Shown here one piece after another: positions 24,425 to 35,630 of a DNA stretch of 64,000 nt (position 1 is its first letter; each line of letters opens with the position of its first letter). Location: assembly GCA_036417435.1 (NCBI GenBank), contig CM070908.1, forward strand, positions 49,075,090 to 49,139,089. The letters run 5' to 3'. A program made the translations under genes and the position numbers. The notes under the pieces are model-generated. The model saw only the letters and a list, made by a program, of their open reading frames with translations. It ran no database searches and had not been told where the DNA came from. Source of the DNA: Inia geoffrensis. Its lineage: Eukaryota; Chordata; Mammalia; Artiodactyla; Iniidae.

Positions 24425-25230
24425 AGCTGACATTTATTGTGCTCCTAATCTGCCCTGACTTCTAGGATCAAGACGTCACACACATGATCTCGTATAGCTC
24501 CATCATAACTCTTTGACACATAAAGTTATAATCCCCACTTTACAGATGAGAAAACCGAGGCTGGGGAAGTTAAGTTACTTTCCTCAGTCAGCTAGTACAG
24601 GGGTCCCCAACCCCCTGTTAGGAACCGGGCCGCGCAGCAGGAGGTGAACGGCAGGCTAGCGAGCAAAGTTTCATCTGTATTTACAGCCGCTCCCCGTCAC
24701 TCACATTACCACCTGAGCTCCGCCTCCTGTCAGATCAGCGGCGGCGTTACTCTCATAGGAGCACGAACCCTACTGTGAACTGTGCATGCGAGGGATCTAG
24801 GTTGCGTGCTCCTTATGAGAATCTAATGCCTGATGACCTGAGGTGGAGCTGAGGTGGTGATGCTAGCGCTGAGGAGCGGCTGCAGGTACAGATTATCATT
24901 AGCAGAGAGGTTTGACTGCACAGAGACCATAATAAATCAGTTGTTTGCAGACTCATATCAAACCCTTATCAGTGAGTGGCAAGTGAAAACAAGCTCAGGG
25001 CTCCCACTGATTCTGCATTATGGTGAGTTGTATAATTATTTCATTATATATTACAATGTAATAATAATAGAAATAAAGTGCACAGTAAATGTAATGCACT
25101 TGAATCATTCCGAAACCATCCCCTCACCCCGGTCCATGGAAAAATTGTCTTCCATGAAACCAGTCCCTGGTGCCAAAAAGGTTGGAGACTGCTGAGCTGG
25201 TAGACCTGTGAACCAGAATTGTATGCAGGC
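24425..25230 (+). mobile_element. MIR SINE split by a MER1 element
   Basis: The left part (24425-24597) runs tgacatttattgtgctccta, ataatccccactttacagatgag, aaaaccgaggctggggaagtt, ttactttcctcagtcagctagta. The right part (about 25195-25230) resumes with agctggtagacctgtgaacc. The hAT element between them duplicated 8 bp of the MIR. Confidence 0.8.
24598..25194 (+). mobile_element. MER1-type hAT-Charlie DNA transposon with 8-bp TSD
   Basis: The terminal inverted repeats are caggggtccccaaccc at the left and ggttggagactgctg at the right. The body phrases gttaggaaccgggccgc, gcatgcgagggatctaggttgc, aaaattgtcttcca and tggtgccaaaaagg match MER1. The TSD is agctagta (24590-24597) and agctggta (25195-25202), 7 of 8 identical; 8 bp is the hAT hallmark. 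It carries no transposase gene and is locally CpG-rich, as MER1 is. Confidence 0.85.
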
Positions 25231-25962
25231 AGGGTGGACTTTTTTTGATTTGAAGTGTAGTTGACTTACAGTGTTGTATTAGTTGCAGGTGTACAGCAAA
25301 GTGGTTCAGATATACATACCTATATATCTGTTTTTTTCAGATTCTTTTCCCTTATCGGTTATTACAAAATATTGAATAGAGTTCCCTGTGCTATACAGTA
25401 GGTCCTTGTTAATTATCTATTTTATATATAGTAGTGTGTATATGTTAATCCCAAACTACTAATTTATCCCTCCTCCCCCCTTTCCCTTTTGGTAAGCATA
25501 AGTTTATCTTCTATGTCTGTGGGTCTATTTCTGTTTTGTATATAAGTCCATTTGTATCATTTTTTATTTTTAGATTCCACATATAAGCGATATCATATGA
25601 TATCTGTCTTTGGCCTACTTCACTTAGTATGATAATCTCTAGGTCCATCCATGTTGCCGCAAATGTCATTACTTCATTCTTTTTGATGGCTGAGTAATAT
25701 TCCATTGTATATATGCACCACATCTTCTTTATCCATTCTTCTGTTGATGGATATTTAGGTTCCTTCCATGTCTTGGCTATCGTAAATAGTGCTGCTGTGA
25801 ACACAGGGGCACATGTATCTTTTTGAGTTACGGTTTTCTTCAGGTATGCCCAGGAGTGGGATTGCTGGATCATATGGTAGCTCAATTTTTATTTTTTTGA
25901 GGAACCTCCATGTACTGTTCTCCATAGTGGCTGCACCAGTTTACATTCCCACCAACAGCACT
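25231..25962 (-). mobile_element. 5'-truncated L1 (ORF2 C-terminus and 3' UTR)
   Basis: The + strand starts with poly-T and the 3' UTR complement. The minus frame 25511-25885 gives the ORF2 C-terminus (KDTCAPVFTAALFTIAKTW, EWIKKMWCIYTMEYYSAIKK), ending at the complement of a segment near accaacagca. No clear TSD directly at 25962, which leaves room for a chimeric 5' end. Confidence 0.9.
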
Positions 25963-26265
25963 CTTCATGGCAGTACACTTACACAGGGCCATGGTCTGGG
26001 TTGATGCCTGGGAGCAGAAAACTTCTATCCACACCCATAATATTTCTTTCAGAAGCAGTAGAGATGCAGACTTGGGCTCATCTCCATTTGCCATAGAGAT
26101 CAATTTCTTCACAATCTGTGAAGTTTCTCGGAAGCGTTTCCCTACTATGCCAATTGCATTATTACTCTCATGCAAATTCCAGCAACTGATCTTCCCTCAG
26201 TTGCCTGCTCTTGCCCATGATCTCAGGGAAACGAGCTGGGAAACAGATAGAAAACTACATAGTTT
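25963..26265 (-). pseudogene. Possible processed-pseudogene fragment upstream of an L1
   Basis: On the minus strand a short frame from ATG near 26220 reads MGKSRQLREDQLLEFA, stops, then one frame over reads HESNNAIGIVGKRFRETSQ, IVKKLISMANGDEPKSASLL. The composition (charged, few W/C, balanced) looks like decayed coding sequence rather than translated noise. I do not recognise the parent protein. It lies directly upstream, same strand, of the truncated L1 at 25231-25962. A chance frame remains possible. Confidence 0.3.
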
Positions 26266-27330
26266 TGTGCTTGCAGGGACATGAACATTGCCTGACCAAG
26301 TTTACCCCCATGTTTACCCCCAAGTTTACCTGTACTTGCTTTAAGTGGGCGGGCTTAAATTTCATACTGCTAAGCACCAAATGAATATAAAATGTGGCTT
26401 TAAGTACCACCCAAATGTGAAAAACTTACAAAAATGTATTCTCAGCTCAGATTCCTAAAAGTGCAGCCATACCTAGCCAACCGCCTGTCACTTACTCTAA
26501 TAAGTAGGTGGTATTCTTTGCCCAAAATCAGGAATTAACATACCCGATTTTTACATGGCAAGAGAGGTGACAGTTTTCTCCCTGGTAACCACTCTGTTCC
26601 CTCTAATAAGTGTTGAGCCATTTCTAGGTTGGCTGACAGTTAGTTGTAATGTTTGAATAATTCTCTCTTCCTCTTATTTTTCCATTCCTGAGGGGCATTT
26701 ATGTCAAAGACTAGCTTCTTTTCTTGCCTTTTATGAAAAGATCAGAGAATCTCTTAAGTCATCTATAAAATACCATTCACCATCTTTGGTAAAGGTAAAA
26801 TTTAATAGTCAATAAGGATTTTCAGAAGCAATAAAAATATTTTTAAATGTTTCAAGTTTAAGAAAAATGATAAAGCTTTAGTATGGTCATGGTGAGAAAG
26901 AATCCTCTGGGCAGTGTCCCCCCTCTGGGTGTTGGAGAGTTTCTGAGATAATCCACCACGTGGCAGGAGGGGAACAAACAGGTTTAAAACCACGTTTTTC
27001 CTGGATCTCTGAGAGGCGTGTCTGTCAAGCTCTGGATTAGAGCTGAGTGTTACTATCAAAAGATAAACCAAAGTCCTGCTGCACGTACTAGGCAAAAGGT
27101 GACATTTTCTGAACTCAGTTTGAAGTAAAAACAGAAAAGAAAACTATGAAGCAATATAAAAGGACTAACAAAATCCACAATCCTTAAACAGTTTAGAATG
27201 TCTTTTGGAAAAAAAATCACATATGATATGACAATTTGTATTTATCAAAGAAGTAAAAGGACCCTAAAACACTTAGTTAAATCTCTGCCTTGTCACAGAA
27301 CATGCTGCTATGCATTACTTCAGACGTGTT

Positions 27331-27424
27331 CTCTCTTCCATTCTCCCTTCCCTCCCTCTCTCTGTTCCTCCCTCTCTCCCTCCCTCCCTCCCTCCCTCCC
27401 TTCCTTCCTTCCTTTCTTCCTTTC
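27331..27424. repeat. Polypyrimidine (CCCT/CCTT)n tract
   Basis: Almost pure C/T run including (CCCT) and (CCTT) tandem units. The open frame through it (SFPPSL-type repeats) is translation of the tract, not a protein. Confidence 0.95.
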
Positions 27425-27510
27425 GTATAAGTATGTCCCAGGCAATACTTGGCACATAGTTACACTAAAAAGTATTTTCTTTTTATCTGAAGTTCAATAT
27501 TTTAGAAAAA
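27425..27510. mobile_element. Partial copy of a palindromic MITE
   Basis: tataagtatgtcccaggcaatacttggcaca followed by ttatctgaagttcaatatttta matches the centre and right part of the same element family as 27680-27795. The left half is absent and replaced by the polypyrimidine tract. Confidence 0.55.
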
Positions 27511-27679
27511 AACTAGTACAATAATAGTATATGTTTTCAGTATCCAAACAGAAATAGCGTAATAGTATAATAACTTAGCATATAGTGTATAACATCTTTT
27601 GTATAGTATTATGGTACTATGAATGTATAGAGTAGATAATTTACAGTATAATATTCAATAGAATAATAATTTTGTATAA

Positions 27680-27795
27680 TAAATTTTAGTATAAGTATGT
27701 CCCATGCAATATTTGGGACATACTTACATGAAAAATTGTTAACAATTTTTCTGAAATTTAAGTTTAAATGAGAGTCCTGTACATTATCTGGCAAC
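27680..27795. mobile_element. Partial palindromic MITE with a perfect hairpin core
   Basis: The core aagtatgtccca, 9-nt loop, tgggacatactt (27693-27725) is a perfect 12-bp stem. It continues with tttctgaaatttaagttta and ends atctggcaacct, the terminal motif also seen, inverted, at 6604. The left arm is lost in AT-rich sequence. Confidence 0.7.
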
Positions 27796-29136
27796 CTACA
27801 CGTTTCAGCAAATGCCATCCAAGGTGATAGCAGCCAGGAGAAGAAATAAATGGAGGGCATCCCTGGAGCTTTATCTTTTTGGCCTGGAAGTAACACACAT
27901 CATTTCTGCTCACAGTCTGTTGGCCAAAACCCATCACATGGTGTCAGTTTGACTGCAGTGGAGACTGGGAGTCGAGGATGGCTCATGGATAATTGATGAC
28001 CACTAAGGGCTCTGTTGTATTCACCCAATGATACTTGTGCATCAGTGAAGCCAAAAGGATGATTACATGGCAGTAAAAAGCTCTGGAAGTACTGTGGGCA
28101 GTTAACGGAATGAACGATCACTTTTACCGGGGAGTGCCATGTTGGAGATGGAATCTAACCTGAGTCTTGATGGGCACGTAGAGAGAAGTAAAAGGGCATT
28201 TTATGAGCAAAACAGCATAAACATTACCATGGAGGTAAGAAAGCCAGAGCGTAAAGGAGATGAAATTGACGTCATTCTACTCGTCACACTTTGATTAGCA
28301 TATAGATCTCTCAAGTTCGTCCGTCATCCCTATTCTTACCTTATTAAAAAGAGGATTTAATTTAAAATTGATATATGATATGCTATGAGGATGATCAGAA
28401 AAACTGGGCAGAAAGAGGGATGTGGATTATGGGCACATTTGCTTAGAGAGTGGTCCTATATAACAAATAAAATTAGATGGTAAATCCTCAAATTACATGA
28501 TTAGCTTATAGTTCTGTCTATAAGAACAAGAGAAGATCTTGTCAGAGTAAGAAATCTAAAGCTTCTGGAAGTTTTGGATAGATGCTTTAAAAATCATAAA
28601 GATTTTTATCTTTATGATAAAAAATAAGCTCTTTGCTTCTGGAAAAGACAGAAAGATTTTGATTCCCATTCACTATTGCACACTCAGTACTTAAAACTGT
28701 TAGTTTGCTTTAATGAGATATATTTGCAATATCCTCAAATAAAAAAGTGTTCAAGTCCATAAAGAAAAAAATAATGAAACACTGTATGACAGATTTGCTT
28801 CTAGCTTTGGGAGCCAAATTGTCATGGTGAGTACATTTCAGGGGTAAATTTTTGAGATTCTGAATATCAGAACTGAAAATCAAAATCTTGACACAGCACA
28901 CTATGGCTTTGGGGAAGGAAAGGAATGTTTACTCTTGCTAAGGTTAGTGGACAAGTCTGGTCAGAACATCATGAGAAAACATACTTCTCTATTCAGGACC
29001 ATGTTATCTCAATGTTTCACATTCCTGTCCTTTTTGGAAGCTAGAGTTATTATTCCAAAGCCTCAAGAGGTTTGCTGTAAACTCTAAATTGCTCTACTCA
29101 CCCTTCCTAACTAGGCATCCATAGTCAGGGCATGCA

Positions 29137-29160
29137 TTAAAAAAAAAAAAAAAAAAAAAA
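29137..29160. repeat. Poly(A) tract without a recognisable retroposon body
   Basis: A pure A run of more than 20 preceded by gggcatgcatt. Upstream sequence shows no SINE or L1 I can name; it may be the tail of a processed transcript or a simple slippage product. Confidence 0.8.
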
Positions 29161-29639
29161 GACATATGTTAATGAAAAGATGTGTACTCTAGAATCTTCC
29201 TTGCAGCATGACTCTGAAAATGGCCTGGTCTTCTTTTTACCTGATTTTTGCAATCCCTGAAGCCAGCAGAGGAACTGTTTTATTTCTTTTTAAAGCATAC
29301 CAAGAATAAAGTCAGCTGGTAATAAAATGCAACAATAGTCATCTCTAAGCAAAAAGTGAATAGCAGTAGTGTTGTTCTAGTGGTTTTGCTTTGAATCTTT
29401 CCTCCCTTACAATTTTTATTCTATATTGTCTGAAGAAAAGAATAAAAAATCCCACTGCTCAACATCTCAGAGCTGAAGGATCTTGTTTATTTCTAGGTGG
29501 TCGTGACACCAAATGGGAGCGGGAAATCTATGATTTCTTTTGCGTGTTCAGTTTCTTAGGGCACCATGCTCAATGCGTAGCACAGGGTAGAAGCTCAAGC
29601 TTACATGCCCGAGTTCTTCCACTAAACTAGCTCTTAGGC

Positions 29640-29785
29640 AGGTAAACTCACAATTCTAGCACTCACTTTCTCATCTGCAAATAGGTCTGATAGGGAATAG
29701 GATCAGCCTCCTAGGGTTATCGTGGGCATTTAATATGTTAATATCTGTGAAATGTGTGGCAGTCACTGTGCCTTGCTTGTAAGTT
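29640..29785 (-). mobile_element. MIR SINE relic
   Basis: Complement of MIR: actcactttctcatctgcaaat, cctcctagggttatcgtggg, atttaatatgttaatatctgtg, and tggcagtcactgtgcc. Confidence 0.65.
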
Positions 29786-31452
29786 CTTAGAAAATATGAA
29801 AGAATATTGCTTTTATTTACAAAAGACTAAAGAACATCTCACAGAATATATTTTGTTTATATCTGACTATTTCCAGTGTTCTAGGTTTTAGGCTGATTTA
29901 ATTACAAAGGCAGGCCAAGTTTCCTGGGAAAGAGGTTATGAGGTGGAGATTTGCAGGCATAAGGTTGTTAGGGCGTGGCCTGGGGATCAGTGATAGTGGG
30001 GAGTGAAGGAAGCAGGAACAGGCAGAAGAGCAGGTCACAGGACCTGGCCAGCACCTGGGTCTCAGGGAAGTAAGTTCTAGAGCTGGAATGGTCCTCCAGG
30101 TTGTCCCAGTTTGCAGAGGGCACCAGGCCCTTGTTCATCCCTTCACACTGAGGAGTCCTTGAATGCAGACCTGCTCTGCGGGGGAGGGGACATGACCTCA
30201 TCTCGAGCCAGGTGGCTCTTTTGGGCTGAGAGTGACTCGCCTGGTAGCTGGCAGTCACCAAAAGAGGGGGGCCCCCACAGTCTTGAAGCGCCATCAAGTG
30301 ACCACTACAGCCATCATGTGTGCATTGTAATATTCATATTTTCATGTCACCAGTGTCTTAATTTGCCTGAATATAGATCTTGCATGCTCGGATTGAGAAT
30401 AATGGAAAGTAATTTTCTAAGAATACCAAATAACTGACTAATTTAATGAGAAATAACATTTCCCCCCAGGCACTTGTTTCTTTATAACCTGAAAATTCAC
30501 CCTGTGAATTTTGATGTTTCAACTTGTCATCTTGTTAAGAGTATACAGTTGAGTTTGTAAGTAATGTTTGAACATTTTAGAACTATTATAATCTTCTTGC
30601 AAGCCTAGCTCACTATGCGCTTTTTGTTTTCATTTCCATGGCATTAATCGCATTATAAGAAAAATGAAGATTTTAAATGTACCCATCATTATTCCATACT
30701 AAGAATATCAGCTGTATTTATTTTTTTCGAATTGCCATATTACCCTTCCTAATATGCAAATGTATTTTACATCAGCCTATTTATGGTAGGTCTATATTTT
30801 TCATTATCTTTGTTTTCTTTAACTTAACATTGCATTATAAATATCTTCATGTAGCTACTCATTTTCACAATTATAATGTAATAGAAACAGGTTTCTAATG
30901 CGAAACCATACTGTAGATTTAGTAATGAGAAGTACATAGTAATGAGAAACGCTATACTGTAAGTTGCTGTATTGTAAGTTGTTTGGCTTTCAGCTTTATC
31001 CCAGGTTTTCCCTTTCAAATTATTCTGTAAATTATAAAATTCTGAACTTAGCAAATCATTTCAAGTAAGTAAACAGTCACGGTCGATGCTGACTTGTGTT
31101 AAAGGGCAGTTATAACAATGACAATACTCAATCTGCACCTGGAAACAGTTTAGGGATGAAAGTGTGGTCCAGTCATATAAAGGAGTAGGCGCAGAATAAA
31201 ACGTAGCCAGTGACGCAGTGGAGAAGAAACAGGAGTGATGATTTCTAACTGTGTAGGAGGGAAAGATTCATAGAAGAGGAGGATTTTAAGCTAGGCTTTG
31301 CAGGAAAAGTAAAATTTAGACAAGGGGAAAAAATGATTAGGATGTTTTAAGTTAAAAGAAAAGTAACAGCGAAGGAAAGATGTGAAAGTAATTTATGAAT
31401 ATAAGGTACTGTGAGTCATCTGGGATGGTGACTTTTAAAAGATGAAAATGTG

Positions 31453-31665
31453 GGGATTCCCTGGTGGCGCAGTGGTTGAGAGTCCGCCTGCCGATGCAGG
31501 GGACACGGGTTCGTGCCCCGGTCTGGGAAGATCCCGCATGCCGCGGAGCGGCTGGGCCCGTGAGTCATGGCCACTGAGCCTGCGTGACCGGAGCCTGTGC
31601 TCCGCAACGGGAGAGGCCACAACAGTGAGAGGCCCGCGTAATGCAAAAAAAAAAAAAAAAAAAAA
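31453..31665 (+). mobile_element. CHR-type SINE, very intact, with perfect 16-bp TSD
   Basis: Full head (tggcgcagtggttgagagtc), B box (ggttcgtgcc), body and an uninterrupted A tail of over 20. The flanks aaaagatgaaaatgtg (31437-31452 and 31666-31681) are identical. It is probably one of the youngest insertions here. Open frames on both strands are SINE translations. Confidence 0.95.
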
Positions 31666-32397
31666 AAAAGATGAAAATGTGATGGAAAAGATCATTTAGA
31701 GTCATGTATTCCAGGTACATGGCGCTAACAGGAAGTAAGAAGTAGTGGGAGATGTTGACAGGAGACTCACATCCCAGGTGGGACGATATTGCACTAATTC
31801 AAGGAAAGTTTACTAACTTCTTCTTGCATTTTTTTCCTTTCTTTCATTCATTCATAATTCATGAATATATAATCATCTTCCAGGCTGTTAAGGCTGGGAC
31901 TGTTAGAATAAAGATCAAGATCTATTTAATATTGTACATTCACCTAACAAATATGACTTGAGAGCCTACTTTGTGGAAAAGGGGTAGTCAGAGCTGAATT
32001 CATCTCAAACCTTAAACTTGAGTTCTCAGCCAGCTTGTGAATAGGACATCACATTAGGTGATTATAGGCTGTCATATTAGCAATATGAAGAGAACACTGA
32101 AGTTCTCACCAAGTACCATTCCACAGAGGAGATGAGATGGACTTTCTAAATGATGCTTCATCCTGCCTCTTGAAGAGACAATGGATCACTCTGTTCCCCC
32201 ATATTTTCTCCTCAGTCTACACACAGAGAAGCAAACTCCAAACTCAAATAAAACAATACACAGGCCAAGTCATCAGGCTCTTTGGGGGTCAGGAGAAATT
32301 AGAATACCTTGAAATATTTTATGTTAGTTTCCTGAGTTTTGGGGACATTCTCACTTCTGTGAAAAATCCAGGGCTTTGAGATGTCACCTTGCATTTT

Positions 32398-32605
32398 TTT
32401 TTTTTTTTTGGTGGTACGCTGGCCTCTCACTGTTGTGGCCTCTCCCGTTGCAGAGCACAGGCTCCGGACATGCAGGCTCAGTGGCCATTGGCTCACGGGC
32501 CTGGCCGCTCCACAGCATGTGGGATCTTCCCGGACCGGGGCACGAACCCGTGTCCCCTGCATCGGCAGGCGGACTCTCAACCACTGCGCCACCAGGGGAG
32601 CCCAC
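32398..32605 (-). mobile_element. CHR-type SINE with 13-bp TSD
   Basis: Reverse complement of the same SINE family: poly-T, body complement, ending actgcgccaccaggggagcc. The flanks caccttgcatttt (32385-32397) and caccctgcatttt (32606-32618) match at 12 of 13. It lies inverted and about 730 bp downstream of the + copy at 31453. Confidence 0.95.
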
Positions 32606-33210
32606 CACCCTGCATTTTAACACTGATGTTGCACACAGCAGGAAGGATTTGGTCCTTCCCCGCCCCTCCCCTCTGCGGGTTGCCCTCAACCTTGCTCTCA
32701 ATCAGGCACACACCGTGATACCAGCCTGTGGTTACTGCATCACTTAGATTTCATACTTACAGATGAGCCACTGCTCTAAAGAAAAATGCTTTGTTTACAA
32801 GGACAAGACGTATTTTCCAGAACCTTTTGCAGAGCTAATGTAATCATAGTAATTAAGTCTTATTTATACATTACCTATTACGCCTCCATCGAGTGCTTGA
32901 TAAAATATAAGAAAGATAAAACCAGATTACACTTGAAATGTATCATTTGTGAAAACATGTTGAAAGTCATTACTTACATTAGAGATTTCCAAATAGGCAT
33001 TTTATGATTCTTCCACAATCAGAAGTTGTCTGTCAGCTAATGTAAACTTAAATCAAGAAAAAGCTTATCACCAGGTAAAAGATCTTCTGCTTTCAGAGGA
33101 CAAAATTATATCTCGGGTACCATCCTTTAATCAATGAACTGTTACTTGATGGTTTGAAGCAGGAGTTAGCAACCTTTGGGTTGGTATGGTTAGCTTCCTA
33201 TATCCCTGGT

Positions 33211-33223
33211 GGGGGGGGGGGGG
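33211..33223. repeat. (G)13 homopolymer
   Basis: An uninterrupted run of 13 G. Sequencing or assembly length error is likely at such runs. Confidence 0.9.
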
Positions 33224-33499
33224 TGTAGGTAAGGAGCAAGTTGAAATTGGCAAAGTGTTTAGACAGGACACTGTCAGTGCTTGGCCCATCCCCCTGGCTC
33301 CCTTTTCTCTGTTCTCACACCTCTCCCCAGGCTTGGGTGTGCTTATTTCCAATGGCTAGTGTCTCTGACTCTCCTCGCTGGCGTGGCCCTGAGGCTACTC
33401 GAGCTGCTTTGCCTGCAGGTGCACAAGCCAAGTGCCTGGACATCTGAGAGGCCCCCTTCCCCACCAGGGGCTCATACCCAATGCCTATCTGCTGTCTGA

Positions 33500-33730
33500 A
33501 TATGAAAGCCCAGCTCCCTTGGCTTGGGTTAGGACAACTCCGAGGTGTAACTTACGCTCCAGAAATCCCCTGCAGGGTTAGGCTGATGTTACCTTTCATG
33601 AGACTTTGTCTGAAATCGTATACTTGCTCACTTTGTCTGCTTCTATCACTCCAAAACAGGATTGCCTGGGAGCGCTCCCTTAATAAACAGCTTTCCTATA
33701 AAGATTTGTCCTATAGAGTGTACTTCTAGG
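33500..33730 (+). mobile_element. Probable ancient LTR relic (3' part)
   Basis: The phrases ctccagaaatcccctgcagg, tctgcttctatcact, attgcctgggagcgctcccttaataaacag and ttgtcctatagagtgtacttc resemble the 3' half of an ERVL-type LTR. AATAAA at 33682-33687 is positioned as an LTR poly(A) signal. Family not assigned; no retroviral protein sequence is visible. The 5' limit is uncertain. Confidence 0.5.
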
Positions 33731-34087
33731 GAAGTTGAAGATAGTGCTTCTGTATAAAGCATCTCTTTCCTATTGACCACCTTTTAGAGATGTATTCTGG
33801 GTTAATACATCCTCTCAGTGGTACATATAACCCTGACAAAGTTAAGTATAATGAAACAGAGCATTCCCTATCATCTGAAATGGTGTATAGATACAGTAAC
33901 CAGGATTTACAGAAATGAAAAAAAAAACAGTTGCCTATGTAGAATTTGCTTTTTGTGGTACCCAACGCACTGTGGCTATTTCTACCAACCTTGTTCTTTC
34001 CACATCCAAACAATGGTTGTAATGCAGAAAGAGCTGCTGAGACCAAGCTCTGGCTGGAAGCCAGTTCCCATAAGTAGGATGCTGTAG

Positions 34088-34390
34088 GTAGGAAGAAGAA
34101 AGGGAGCAGTCGTACAAGGCATCCTGGGGACCAAAGATTTTAGTGTGTTTGATGAGTTCGGAGACCCTGATGAACAGCAGAGGGTGGATGAGCCCACCTC
34201 TGCCCAGGACACCTACACAGACTGACTGTTAGACACCAGGGTTGTCCAGCTGGAGTCCAACTACAGATCTGATTGGGATTTTAACCCAGATATTTTTAAA
34301 ATAACCATGAAACAAGGGAAATCCACTAACTCTATTTATAAACACAAAACGTGGGTAATCGCTCCTTCTTTTGGGTCAGTAGCAAAAATG
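34088..34390 (+). other. Unusually open reading frame remnant, no recognised homolog
   Basis: One + frame has a single stop (TGA at 34223-34225) in about 100 codons. It reads KGAVVQGILGTKDFSVFDEF, GDPDEQQRVDEPTSAQDTYT, stop, then LESNYRSDWDFNPDIFKI and further. It is acidic and protein-like, but I recognise no family, and there is no ATG start context or splice support. It could be a decayed processed pseudogene or chance. Confidence 0.2.
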
Positions 34391-34983
34391 TAACCTACAA
34401 AAATGATCCTGTGGCAGAAATGACCCTGAAAACCAGAGGAAGAGCAGACCTCTGAGCACCATTTATAACAGGAACCAGAAAAACTTTAGAAGACTATTTG
34501 TCTTACTTAATCTGATTTCAGAAGACATCACCTTTGGTAAACAGGAAAAGAAAGCCACAAAATAGAATAAGCTGAGATGAAGGGACAACAGGATGAAGTG
34601 AAGAGAGGACAGGATGTGAGGGCAAAGAAACAAGCCGGGATGGGATGGGAGCCCGGTGAGATGAAGGAGGAGCACGTGGAGGCCAGAACAAGAACTTCAA
34701 AATTAAAACTGTGCTGGAGTCGGCGCTCCATACACACGGAGCCCATCACAGCATAGAGAACGGAAGAAAATGATATTAGATGAAGTGAAAGTTATACAGG
34801 ATAAAGGAGAAGATACAAACTCAGAATAATTGTTCTGGAAGCAAACTAGATTATTTGAAAAAGTCACAATTAAAGGACCCTCCTCAAAGCTGAGGGGTTG
34901 GGAGGAAAGGGGGGTGGCTAGAGATGCAGATGACAGAAGTTTGCCATAATCCGGGCAAAATTTAAGTAATTAGACCCATATCC

Positions 34984-35163
34984 TGATATATTTTTATTTA
35001 ATTTTATTTTTTTATTTTCCATTATGGTTTATTACAGGATGTTGGATATAGTTCCTTGCACTATACAGTAGGACCTTGTTGTTTATCCATCCTATGTACA
35101 ATAGTTTGCCTCTGCTAATCCCAAACTCCTACTCTTTCCCTCCCCCACCCTCCTCCCCCTTCT
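34984..35163 (-). mobile_element. L1 3' UTR fragment
   Basis: Complement of the L1 3' UTR: ttccattatggtttattacagg, atatagttccttgcactatacagtagg, atcccaaactcc. The flanks ctgatatatttttatt and ctaatatatttttaaa are a plausible imperfect TSD. Confidence 0.85.
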
Positions 35164-35494
35164 AATATATTTTTAAATTACAAAGAGAAAAACTGACAAC
35201 CAACCAGAAGAAAAACGCAGGTTATCTCTAAAGGAATTAATATTAGTTTGGCCCCATAGAGTTATTTGCATCACAAAATTTCAAAGGATGATGAAGCAAA
35301 TTTAGGGAAGCTGTCCTTTAATTCACTTATTTAGAAACTAGTATGCTCCTACTATGTGTCTAGCATTGTGTTAGATACTGAAAATAAAATTTATGTTTAT
35401 AACCTGAAATGATGATCCTTGTATAGAATTAAAAATAATTGATCATCACAGTTACATTCAAAGGCTTATGTAAAGCTATAATCTTCAAAATGAT

Positions 35495-35630
35495 TTATGC
35501 ACTGGGCTCTCCCCCTGGAGTTTCTGATTCAGTAGGTCACAGGTAAGTCCCAATAATTTGCATTTCTACGAAGTTCCTACTAGATGCTGATGTAGCTGGT
35601 CCAGGAACCACACGTCAAGAACCACTGATT
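35495..35630 (-). mobile_element. MER5A-type DNA transposon relic
   Basis: Contains ggagtttctgattcagtagg, cccaataatttgcatttct, ctagatgctgatgtagctggtccagg and tcaagaaccactg, the MER5A pattern. Confidence 0.75.

Noticed and set aside
24640..24800. CpG-rich patch that might be a promoter island
   Set aside because: It is the normal CpG-rich body of a MER1 transposon, with both terminal repeats and a TSD.
31453..31530. tRNA-gene-like A and B boxes
   Set aside because: They belong to the tRNA-derived head of the SINE; there is no cloverleaf-forming tRNA body, so no tRNA gene is called.
32376..32747. Overlapping open frames on both strands (up to 123 residues)
   Set aside because: All lie on the CHR SINE; similar peptides ([18 protein letters not shown]) recur at every SINE copy in the window.
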